This document shows, in pieces, positions 1-4,661 of a stretch of 8,172 nt of DNA. Positions within the stretch are counted from its first letter, which is position 1. Each line of letters begins with the position of its first letter. The notes under the pieces are model-generated. The model did not search any database. It had not been told where the DNA came from and saw only the letters and a program-made list of their open reading frames with translations. The stretch is from positions 1-8,172 of the forward strand of contig JALOAM010000143.1 of the NCBI GenBank assembly GCA_023228765.1, given 5' to 3'. The translations under genes were made by a program, and so were the position numbers. This stretch comes from Dehalococcoidia bacterium. Lineage in GTDB: Bacteria > Chloroflexota > Dehalococcoidia > UBA2979.

Positions 1-1
1 C

Positions 2-514
2 GTGGTCCGGCGAGGGGTGAACGACCACACGCTGTTCGACCTTGCGCGCCACTTCCGCGGTACCGACCACATCGTGCGGTTCATCGAGTTCATGGACGTG
101 GGCACGACGAACGGCTGGCGGCTCGACGAGGTGGTCCCGAGCGCCGAGCTGGTCGAGCGCCTCGACGCGGAGTTCGGCCTCGAACCGCTGGAGGCGAACT
201 ACGCCGGCGAGGTCGCCCGCCGCTACGCCTACCGCGACGGCTCAGGCGAGGTGGGCTTCATCACCTCGGTCACGCAGCCGTTCTGCGGCAGCTGTACCCG
301 TGCCCGCCTCTCCGCCGACGGCAGCATCTACACGTGCCTGTTCGCCTCGGGCGGCACGGACTTCCGCGCCCCCCTCCGCGCGCACGCCACCGACGAGGAG
401 CTCGGCGCCCTCATCGACGCACTCTGGCACGCCCGCACGGACCGCTACTCCGAGGCGCGCACCAGCGCCACGGGCGACCTCCAGCGGGTGGAGATGTCCT
501 TCATCGGCGGGTAG
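2..514 (+). CDS. moaA: GTP 3',8-cyclase MoaA, C-terminal part (5' end outside window)
   Basis: This is the C-terminal half of the radical-SAM enzyme that makes (8S)-3',8-cyclo-7,8-dihydroguanosine triphosphate from GTP, the first step of molybdopterin synthesis. About 170 residues are visible of a family normally near 330. The reading frame is already open at base 2 with VVRRGVNDHTLFDLARHF, the usual mid-protein MoaA stretch, so the GTG there is not a start. FIEFMD is followed by PFCGSCTRARLSADGSIYTC, which supplies the three cysteines (CxxC plus C 13 residues on) of the C-terminal 4Fe-4S cluster that binds GTP. The protein ends in the conserved Gly-Gly tail, which MoaA needs for activity. 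The N-terminal radical-SAM CxxxCxxC lies upstream of the window. moaC follows on the same strand 341 bases downstream, with an opposite-strand small gene between. Confidence 0.95.
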   Translation: MVRRGVNDHTLFDLARHFRGTDHIVRFIEFMDVGTTNGWRLDEVVPSAELVERLDAEFGLEPLEANYAGEVARRYAYRDGSGEVGFITSVTQPFCGSCTRARLSADGSIYTCLFASGGTDFRAPLRAHATDEELGALIDALWHARTDRYSEARTSATGDLQRVEMSFIGG

Positions 515-545
515 GCGGCGGGCTCCGAACGAACCTACGCCTCCG

Positions 546-583
546 GCCCCTCCCCCCTCGCGGGGGAGTTGGGCAGAGGGAGG
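546..583 (+). repeat. Palindromic repeat R1, divergent member, possible two-way terminator
   Basis: A 7-bp perfect stem, CTCCCCC (550-556) with GGGGGAG (562-568), closes a 5-base loop and is followed by a purine-rich tail. The plan (C-rich arm, short loop, G-rich arm, G/A tail) matches the better conserved copies at 1369 and 5853, though the sequence differs. It lies between the convergent ends of moaA and the small gene at 588-761, where it could stop transcription from either side. There is no clear T-run, so terminator activity is an inference. Confidence 0.5.
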
Positions 584-587
584 ACGA

Positions 588-761
588 TTACTTGAACAGC
601 TTGCCGACGATGCGGCGGCCGGTCGCGCCACCCGGCGCGTGCTTCGTGGCGACCTGGCGGCCGCGGCGCTTGGCGACCTGTTCGCCGCGCCCCTCCGTGA
701 TCGCCTGGGCGTCGCGGCCGTTCTGACCGAACAGGCCAAAGACCTTCTTGAGCATCGACAT
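588..761 (-). CDS. Small strongly basic protein of unknown function (57 aa)
   Basis: I do not recognise this protein. The start at 761 is chosen because AGAGGGG lies five to six bases upstream of that ATG; a second ATG two codons in (755) is possible. The protein begins MSMLKKVFGLFGQNG, a short amphipathic stretch, and then becomes very basic: 13 Lys/Arg against 3 Asp/Glu. It contains a near-repeat, RGEQVAK then RGRQVATK, and ends GRRIVGKLFK. It has no cysteine, no clear membrane span and no signal peptide. A nucleic-acid or membrane-surface role would fit the charge, but that is only inference. It is antisense in the gap between moaA and moaC and convergent with moaA, with repeat R1 at the junction. 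Ribosome-site quality and a stop placed cleanly outside the repeat favour a real gene, but coding status is not certain. Confidence 0.5.
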   Translation of the reverse strand: MSMLKKVFGLFGQNGRDAQAITEGRGEQVAKRRGRQVATKHAPGGATGRRIVGKLFK

Positions 762-779
762 ACCGACCCCTCTGCCCAC

Positions 780-816
780 GGCGTATCGCCGAGGGACTTG
801 CTGCGTATCGCGCAGC
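780..816. promoter_or_regulatory. Repeated GCGTATCGC motifs in divergent gap
   Basis: GCGTATCGC occurs at 781-789 and again at 804-812, 23 bases apart. Each copy sits in or beside a small inverted repeat: GGCG-TAT-CGCC (780-790) and GCTGCG-TATCG-CGCAGC (800-816). The pair lies between the divergent small gene (start 761) and moaC (start 856). A repeated dyad in a divergent gap is a usual arrangement for a regulator site. No matching regulator is visible, and GC-rich DNA can produce short dyads by chance. Confidence 0.25.
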
Positions 817-843
817 GTACTCCGCCAGGACACCCGCGCGGAC

Positions 844-849
844 TATCCT
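844..849 (+). promoter_or_regulatory. TANNNT -10 box of moaC, leaderless-type
   Basis: TATCCT ends six bases before the moaC ATG at 856. No Shine-Dalgarno is visible upstream of that ATG. A -10 box at this distance puts the transcription start at or next to the A of the start codon, the arrangement known for leaderless mRNAs. No convincing -35 box was seen 16-18 bases upstream. The same arrangement recurs before the genes at 4662 and 7762. Confidence 0.45.
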
Positions 850-855
850 CGCATC

Positions 856-1353
856 ATGGCGAACCCGAATTCGGACGAACTCCGGCTGTCCCACCTCGAC
901 GAGCACGGTCACGCTCGGATGGTGGATGTCTCAGCCAAGGACGTGACATCGAGGCAGGCAACGGCCCGCGGGCGCGTGGCGATGCAGCCCGCGACGCTCG
1001 CGATGATCCTCGAAGGACGCGCGCCGAAGGGCGACGTGCTGGCGACGGCCCGCATCGCGGGGATCATGGCGGCGAAGCGCACCCACGAGCTGATCCCGCT
1101 CTGCCATCCCCTCCCCGTGAGCGGCATCTCCGTTGACCTCGGACCCTCCGAGGACGGCGCCGGCGTCGAGATCGAGGCGACGGTGCGCGTGAGCGGCCAG
1201 ACCGGGGTGGAGATGGAGGCGCTGACCGCCGTGAGCATCGCCGCCCTCACCGTGTACGACATGTGCAAGGCCGTGGAGCGCTCGATGCAGATCGAGGCCG
1301 TGCGCCTGGTGGAGAAGTCAGGCGGGAAGTCCGGCGACTACGTCGCCGAGTAG
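856..1353 (+). CDS. moaC: Cyclic pyranopterin monophosphate synthase MoaC
   Basis: MoaC converts the cyclo-dihydroguanosine triphosphate made by MoaA into cyclic pyranopterin monophosphate, the second step of molybdenum cofactor synthesis, in the cytoplasm as a hexamer. The 165-residue product has the usual length. Signature blocks run in order: MVDVSAKDVTSRQATARG near the N-terminus, KRTHELIPLCHPLPV (about residues 74-88) with the conserved Lys and His residues, GVEMEALTAVSIAALTVYDMCKA (about 117-139), and the C-terminal KSGGKSGDY, whose second Lys matches the catalytic Lys131 of E. coli. The frame is open upstream to 748, but the ATG at 856 fits the family N-terminus and sits just after a TANNNT box, so I chose it. 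moaA lies upstream on the same strand but is separated, so moaC probably has its own promoter. Confidence 0.97.
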   Translation: MANPNSDELRLSHLDEHGHARMVDVSAKDVTSRQATARGRVAMQPATLAMILEGRAPKGDVLATARIAGIMAAKRTHELIPLCHPLPVSGISVDLGPSEDGAGVEIEATVRVSGQTGVEMEALTAVSIAALTVYDMCKAVERSMQIEAVRLVEKSGGKSGDYVAE

Positions 1354-1368
1354 GGCATCAGACTCTGC

Positions 1369-1412
1369 CTCCCCTCTCCCGGTTTCGGGAGAGGGGCCGG
1401 GGGTGAGGGCCC
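1369..1412 (+). repeat. Palindromic repeat R2 (44 bp, identical to R3), downstream of moaC
   Basis: An 11-bp perfect stem, CCCCTCTCCCG (1371-1381) with CGGGAGAGGGG (1386-1396), closes a GTTT loop and is followed by the tail CCGGGGGTGAGGGCCC. All 44 bases recur without a change at 5853-5896, 4.5 kb away. It starts 16 bases after the moaC stop and could act as its terminator. Translation of such elements gives peptides like PHPRPLSRNRERG, a known kind of spurious repeat-derived ORF. Confidence 0.85.
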
Positions 1413-1459
1413 CGTCCGACTCTGACCTCGGACGGTATGAGCGCAGAAGAGCCAGAAGA

Positions 1460-1485
1460 GAGAGCCCGCCGAAAGGCGGGCTCTC
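1460..1485 (-). terminator. Strong hairpin terminator after the SWIM gene
   Basis: An 11-bp perfect stem, GAGAGCCCGCC (1460-1470) with GGCGGGCTCTC (1475-1485), closes a 4-base loop (GAAA on +, TTTC on -). Read on -, it starts 21 bases after the stop of the SWIM gene and is followed by a pyrimidine-rich run, CTTCTGGCTCTTCTG. That fits a rho-independent terminator with a weak U-tract. On + it could also back up R2 behind moaC. Confidence 0.75.
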
Positions 1486-1506
1486 GTGCTGGTGCGTAGC
1501 GCGTGG

Positions 1507-1764
1507 CTACGCGGCGACCGTGGGTCGTTCGGACTCGGTCGGGACCATCTGGCCCAGCATCAGCTCCAGGGCCATCGTGTGGGCGCAAGCGCGCTGGCGC
1601 TCGAAGAACTCGCACCCGCAACTCCAGCGGGCGCCGTCATAGGAGACCTCGTGGTCACCGTTGTTCCCGCGCACGGTGACGCTCAGCGTCTGCACCGCGA
1701 AGCGGGAGGGGTCCTCCGCGTAGCGGCGTGCCTTCTCGATCTTGCCGATCATTCCTGAGTGCAT
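1507..1764 (-). CDS. Small SWIM zinc-finger protein
   Basis: This 85-residue protein is almost entirely one SWIM zinc finger. The CxCx(n)CxH signature is CGCEFFERQRACAH, with ligands Cys49, Cys51, Cys60 and His62 in this numbering. It is preceded by a two-strand lead-in (VTVRGNNGDHEVSYDGARWSC) and followed by a hydrophobic helix, TMALELMLGQM. SWIM domains bind zinc and are thought to contact DNA or protein; stand-alone versions have no assigned function. The ATG at 1764 is preferred because GAGGAGG ends four bases upstream; the ATG at 1752 gives MIGKIEKARRY and is the alternative. An open frame continues to 1884 but without SWIM-like sequence. A 57-codon ORF overlaps the start and may be translationally coupled. 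A strong terminator follows, so this is probably the last gene of its own unit. Confidence 0.88.
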   Translation of the reverse strand: MHSGMIGKIEKARRYAEDPSRFAVQTLSVTVRGNNGDHEVSYDGARWSCGCEFFERQRACAHTMALELMLGQMVPTESERPTVAA

Positions 1765-1922
1765 CGGTCCTCCTCGAACCTTGCAGCCGTCCGGGCAACC
1801 GGACGCCGAGGGTGGCGTCCGGAGATCGCCCAGAAAACACAATCGCCGCGGGCCAAGCCGCGGCGTGTTCTCAGGGGAGTGCATGACGACCCGTCCGGGT
1901 CATGTCCTTCGATCCCGTGCAT
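1749..1922 (-). CDS. Candidate 57-codon leader ORF coupled to the SWIM gene
   Basis: The reason to consider this ORF is its start: AAGGAGG, the full anti-16S match, lies six bases upstream of the ATG at 1922. A promoter candidate (TTGAAA, 18 bases, TAGCGT) sits about 50 bases further up. Its TGA (1749-1751) overlaps the second possible SWIM start (ATG 1750-1752) as ATGA, and the ORF runs through the Shine-Dalgarno of the first one at 1764. Such overlap is typical of translational coupling. The peptide starts MHGIEGHDPDGSSC and is basic. The segment DCVFWAISGRHP loosely recalls the N-terminus of HIT hydrolases (CxFCxI), with Trp in place of the second Cys, but nothing else of that family is present. 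The ORF spans two hairpins, so the peptide may matter less than its translation. It could also be chance. Confidence 0.38.
   Translation of the reverse strand: MHGIEGHDPDGSSCTPLRTRRGLARGDCVFWAISGRHPRRPVARTAARFEEDRCTQE
1788..1822 (-). promoter_or_regulatory. Two mutually exclusive hairpins upstream of the SWIM start
   Basis: Hairpin A pairs CCGGACGCC (1799-1807) with GGCGTCCGG (1814-1822): 9 bp and a 6-base loop. Hairpin B pairs CGTCCGG (1788-1794) with CCGGACG (1799-1805): 7 bp and a 4-base loop. The segment 1799-1805 is needed by both, so only one can form. On - the unit ends about 13 bases before the SWIM Shine-Dalgarno, inside the candidate leader ORF. This is the layout of an attenuator or ribosome-controlled switch, though no regulation has been shown. 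Confidence 0.45.
1836..1869 (-). terminator. GC-rich hairpin with T-rich tail in the SWIM leader
   Basis: CGCCGCGG (1844-1851) and CCGCGGCG (1858-1865) form an 8-bp perfect stem with a 6-base loop. The flanks AACAC (1836-1840) and GTGTT (1865-1869) can extend it past an AAT bulge. On - the stem is followed by ATTGTGTTTTC, which resembles a rho-independent terminator. It may end the thpR operon transcript about 210 bases after its stop, or act as an early terminator in the SWIM leader. Confidence 0.4.
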
Positions 1923-1971
1923 CTCGCTCCTCCTTCGTGGTGCGGATGACGCGTTCTCCGGGTTGAGCTGC

Positions 1972-2001
1972 ACGCTACGCCGTTTGGGGGAAGGGTTTCA
2001 A
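1972..2001 (-). promoter_or_regulatory. Candidate sigma-70 promoter for the leader ORF and SWIM gene
   Basis: Read on -, TTGAAA (2001-1996) matches the -35 consensus at five of six bases, and TAGCGT (1977-1972) fits TANNNT with an 18-base spacer. Transcription would begin near 1965, leaving a leader of about 40 bases before the ATG at 1922. The -10 box is only a partial consensus match. Confidence 0.4.
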
Positions 2002-2026
2002 GCCCCAACCGGCCACGAACCGGCCA
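1984..2026. other. Structured stretch in the 310-base gap between SWIM gene and thpR
   Basis: The gap 1765-2074 holds no recognisable gene other than the candidate leader ORF. Upstream of the promoter candidate, TTGGGG (1984-1989) can pair with CCCCAA (2003-2008) around a 13-base loop that contains the -35 box. AACCGGCCA is directly repeated at 2007-2015 and 2018-2026. A further dyad, GACCC (1888-1892) with GGGTC (1897-1901), lies inside the leader ORF. No known riboswitch, tRNA or small RNA consensus was recognised. Confidence 0.3.
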
Positions 2027-2074
2027 AGCCGTTGAGAGTTCCGGCAGAGGTGGTCGAATTGCCGTCCTTGGCGG

Positions 2075-2632
2075 CTATCGGTACGTGGCCAGCGTCTCGT
2101 AGCGCGGACGGCCGTCGCCGAGATGGGAGCGCACGAGGATCGCCTCGCGGGCCTGGAACGGCTCCGGTGGCACCTGGATCCCCCGTGCGAGGTCGGCGAT
2201 GGCGCGGCGTTCCTCGGCGGTGACGCGGTTGCGGACGCGCGCGAGCGTGAGGTGGGGCGTGTACGACTCCTCCGCGATCAGCCCGAGCGCCTCGCCCACC
2301 GCGTCATCCGTGCGGCGGTGGAGGGCTCCCAGTCCGTCGAGGTCGCCCTCGATCCCGAGCCACATCACGGAGGTGCGCGCCGGCCCGCCAAACGTCCCCA
2401 CCCGCCCGAGGCGGAGCTCGATGTCCACCGGCGGCAGGTGCTGCGCGAGGGCGTCCCGGAGCGCAGGCACCTCGGCGTCCTCGACCTCGCCGATGAAGCG
2501 CAGGGTGATGTGCATCTCGTCGGGATGCACGAAGCGCAGCGTCCGCCTCCGCCGTTCAGGAAGGGCCTGCTGGATGCCCTCGCCGTGGTCACGCCAGGAC
2601 GGCGGTGCGGCGATCGCGACGAAGAGGCGCAT
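2075..2632 (-). CDS. thpR: RNA 2',3'-cyclic phosphodiesterase ThpR (LigT-like 2H family)
   Basis: A 185-residue member of the 2H phosphoesterase superfamily, the usual length for ThpR. These enzymes open 2',3'-cyclic phosphates at RNA ends to 2'-phosphates, and archived names call them 2'-5' RNA ligases. It begins MRLFVAIAAP, the standard opening strand. The two catalytic HxTx motifs are HITLRF (His41, Thr43) and HLTLAR (His127, Thr129), in the two expected repeats; YTPHLTLAR is characteristic. The ATG at 2632 has GGGGAGG ending seven bases upstream. It is the third gene of an operon, 33 bases after scpB, and its ribosome site is partly inside a hairpin. The physiological substrate in bacteria is not established; tRNA halves or other cyclic-ended RNA are the usual suggestion. 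Confidence 0.93.
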   Translation of the reverse strand: MRLFVAIAAPPSWRDHGEGIQQALPERRRRTLRFVHPDEMHITLRFIGEVEDAEVPALRDALAQHLPPVDIELRLGRVGTFGGPARTSVMWLGIEGDLDGLGALHRRTDDAVGEALGLIAEESYTPHLTLARVRNRVTAEERRAIADLARGIQVPPEPFQAREAILVRSHLGDGRPRYETLATYR

Positions 2633-2638
2633 GGGCTG

Positions 2639-2662
2639 ACCTCCCCACTTGTCCCGTGGGGA
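2639..2662 (-). promoter_or_regulatory. Hairpin overlapping the thpR Shine-Dalgarno
   Basis: On -, TCCCCAC (2662-2656) pairs with GTGGGGA (2648-2642) around a 7-base loop. The 3' arm is the first part of the thpR ribosome site GGGGAGG (2646-2640). The hairpin starts three bases after the scpB TAA. A ribosome finishing scpB would melt it, so thpR translation may depend on scpB translation. The coupling is inferred from geometry only. Confidence 0.5.
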
Positions 2663-2665
2663 AGG

Positions 2666-3808
2666 TTAGTCCTCGACGTCGTCGGGTTCGGGCCCCTCGT
2701 CGGCGTCGTCCTCCGCCTCGGTGCGGTCGCGGGAGGCGATGAAGGCGTGCTCCGCGGCGGCAGAGAGCACCGCGATGTCCGAGGAGATCTCGATACCCGC
2801 CGCCTCGGAGGCGGCTACCGCCTGCACGATCTCGTCGAGGGCCTCGTCCTCCGGCGTAGGAGTGTCGTCGGCTGCCTCGGTGTCGCCTTCGATGGAGGCG
2901 TCCTCCGCCGGCTCCGGGTCGCGCGGACGGAGCGCCTCCGCGATCGTCGCCTCGTCGAGGCCGAGGGTGGCCTGGATCTCGGAGGGCGGGAGGTCGATGT
3001 CCTCGGGCAGCGGCGGGAGCTGGCCCGGCCGCTCGAGGCCGAAGTGCTCCAGGAAGCGCGCAGTGGTGCGGAACAGCGTCGGGCGGCCGGGGCCGGTGGC
3101 GTGGCCCGCCGACTCGATGAGGTCGCGCGCGCGGAGGGTGGCGACGGCACCGTCGCTGGACACGCCTCGGATGGTGTCGATCTGGCCGCGGGTGATGGGC
3201 TGCCGGTAGGCGATGATCGCGAGGGTCTCGAGCGCGGCCGTCGAGAGCCGCCGGCTGGCCTCGAGGCCGAGGAACCGCTCGACGAACGCGGCCGCCTCGG
3301 GCGCGCTGGTGAGCTGCACGCCGGCGGGGCCGCGCTGCAGGCGGATGCCCCGTCCGGCGTCGCGGAGGGCGTCCGCGAGCTGGTCGAGGGCGCGCTCCAC
3401 CCGGGCCTGCGACACGTCCACGGCGCGCGAGAGGTACGGCACGTCGATCGGGTGGTCGGCTACGAAGAGGAGCGCCTCCAGCAGCGACGGCAGCTGATCG
3501 AGGTCCTCGAACGCCTCGGCTGCGTCTGGCTCGACACCCTCCGCGACCACCTCGGGCTCCGGCTCGGACTCGGCAGCGTCCTCGGCGGTGGTGTCGTCCT
3601 CGGTGGGCGCGGGCTCGGCCTCGTCATCGAACGCGCGAGGGGGCTCCATGCGCGTCGCCTGCGGCTCCGGCTCCCCGGCTGGTTCGGGCGCTAGCTCGGC
3701 CTGCGGCTCCACCGTCGGTCCTGGCTGCTCGGCCGCGACCTCGGTGCTGTCAGTGCCGTCAGCACCGTCGGTGCCGTCCTCGGGCGTGCGTTCCTGCTCG
3801 TCCGTCAT
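2666..3808 (-). CDS. scpB: Segregation and condensation protein ScpB with long acidic tails
   Basis: ScpB is the tandem winged-helix subunit that, with ScpA, bridges SMC heads in bacterial condensin. The conserved core spans about residues 105-284: LPSLLEALLFVADHPIDV opens the first winged helix. The family signature LSTAALETLAIIAYRQPITRG (188-208), then GVSSDGAVATLRARDLI and GRPTLFRTTARFLEHFGL, forms the second. At 380 residues it is far longer than the usual 180-260. The excess is an N-terminal extension of about 100 residues and a C-terminal tail of about 95, both rich in Glu, Asp, Pro and Ala and probably disordered. The ATG at 3808 overlaps the upstream TGA as ATGA, with GAGGA a few bases before, which fixes the long N-terminus. 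scpA, the usual neighbour, is absent; the gene upstream is a membrane protein. Confidence 0.95.
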   Translation of the reverse strand: MTDEQERTPEDGTDGADGTDSTEVAAEQPGPTVEPQAELAPEPAGEPEPQATRMEPPRAFDDEAEPAPTEDDTTAEDAAESEPEPEVVAEGVEPDAAEAFEDLDQLPSLLEALLFVADHPIDVPYLSRAVDVSQARVERALDQLADALRDAGRGIRLQRGPAGVQLTSAPEAAAFVERFLGLEASRRLSTAALETLAIIAYRQPITRGQIDTIRGVSSDGAVATLRARDLIESAGHATGPGRPTLFRTTARFLEHFGLERPGQLPPLPEDIDLPPSEIQATLGLDEATIAEALRPRDPEPAEDASIEGDTEAADDTPTPEDEALDEIVQAVAASEAAGIEISSDIAVLSAAAEHAFIASRDRTEAEDDADEGPEPDDVED

Positions 3809-4569
3809 GCGTCCTCATCGTCCGGCTGCATTGCTCGGCCCGTGCGATGGCGCTCCACGTGGGGGCGCGTCGTCCGCAGGTCGAGTTCGTCGTACTTCAC
3901 GTCCGCCAGCGGGGGCTCGGAGAGCCGCAGGCCCAGGCGGTGGCGCACCAGCCACTCCGTCGCGTCGTCGACCTCGTCGAGGACGTCGTCGATGCGTGCT
4001 TCGGCGGAGACCCGGATCCGCGTGTGGACGCGCACCCGGCTTCGTCCGCCGCGCCGGCCCCGGTTCTCGACGCGTACCTCGGCGTCGCGGACCTCGTCGA
4101 TCTCCAGGAACGAGGCGCGCAACTGGCCTGCGATCGCGTCGACGGCCATCGTCCCACGGTCGTCAGACAGGCGCACCGCTCGCCGAGGGTGCGTGCCACG
4201 CCACCAGGCGACCACGAACCCGAGGACGGCGGCCGCCCCGAACGCGACCGTCGCGGTGACCTGCGTCTGCCCGTCGCCCTCGCGTCCCGCGAGCGTGGTG
4301 GCGCCCTCCGCGACGGCGTCGAGCACGGGCGTCCAGGCGAGCCAGGTGACGGCAATCAGTCCGAGGCAGATCGGCGCGAGCAGCAGCGGCCCGCGCAGCA
4401 TCCGCCACCGCGAGGTCCTCGGCGGTGCGTAGCCCTCAATGCTCTCGACGTCATCGTCGTCGCGGCGTGCGTCAGCAGCGCCGCGACGCGGGGCGCGGGG
4501 GGGCGCGTCGAAGCCCTCGGCCGCCACGGAGGAGTAGGAAGTGTACGAATCGCGAGGGAGTTGAGCCAT
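3805..4569 (-). CDS. AmaP-like membrane protein with Asp23/Gls24-type domain
   Basis: A 254-residue protein with a charged N-terminus and two membrane helices at about 59-83 (GPLLLAPICLGLIAVTWLAW...) and 103-123 (VTATVAFGAAAVLGFVVAWW). A soluble domain of about 100 residues follows. That domain reads RRAVRLSDDRGTMAVDAIAGQL, then LEIDEVRDAEVRVENRG and VRVHTRIRVSAEARIDDVLDEV, ending in an amphipathic helix (ATEWLVRHRLGL). This follows the Asp23/Gls24 (DUF322) pattern, and the two-helix layout is that of AmaP, the alkaline-shock membrane anchor of Gram-positive bacteria. The assignment is by pattern and is moderately secure. The start at 4569 has no Shine-Dalgarno, so it may be leaderless or begin slightly downstream. 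It overlaps scpB by four bases, so the two are co-translated. No cysteines or histidines suggest catalysis; a structural or envelope-stress role is likely. Confidence 0.72.
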   Translation of the reverse strand: MAQLPRDSYTSYSSVAAEGFDAPPRAPRRGAADARRDDDDVESIEGYAPPRTSRWRMLRGPLLLAPICLGLIAVTWLAWTPVLDAVAEGATTLAGREGDGQTQVTATVAFGAAAVLGFVVAWWRGTHPRRAVRLSDDRGTMAVDAIAGQLRASFLEIDEVRDAEVRVENRGRRGGRSRVRVHTRIRVSAEARIDDVLDEVDDATEWLVRHRLGLRLSEPPLADVKYDELDLRTTRPHVERHRTGRAMQPDDEDA

Positions 4570-4648
4570 GAGGCAAACCCGAAGGTCGAGCCCGGCCCTC
4601 GCCGCGCTCGCCTGGATGCCCCCGCCGCCGCTACCGATGACGCCACTG

Positions 4649-4654
4649 TACGAT
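4649..4654 (+). promoter_or_regulatory. TANNNT -10 box of the amidohydrolase gene, leaderless-type
   Basis: TACGAT ends seven bases before the ATG at 4662, and no Shine-Dalgarno is visible. On the other strand, TACAGT (4651-4646) overlaps it and could be a -10 for the divergent AmaP-like gene. The 92-base divergent gap 4570-4661 shows no other clear signal. Confidence 0.45.
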
Positions 4655-4661
4655 CCCGGCC

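Noticed and set aside
1765..1850. Truncated HIT-hydrolase pseudogene
   Set aside because: Only a short match-like stretch (DCVFWAISGRHP) is present in the leader ORF, without the HxHxH motif; too little to claim.
1991..2010. tRNA or CRISPR-like fragment (GGGTTTCAAGCCCC)
   Set aside because: TTCAAGC resembles a T-loop and GTTTCAA a CRISPR repeat end. No acceptor or anticodon arm can be built around it, and it occurs once.
2123..3694. 523-codon open frame on +
   Set aside because: It lies antisense to thpR and scpB, whose family motifs are unambiguous, and its translation is Arg/Gly/Leu-rich with no domain. It is a GC-rich shadow frame.
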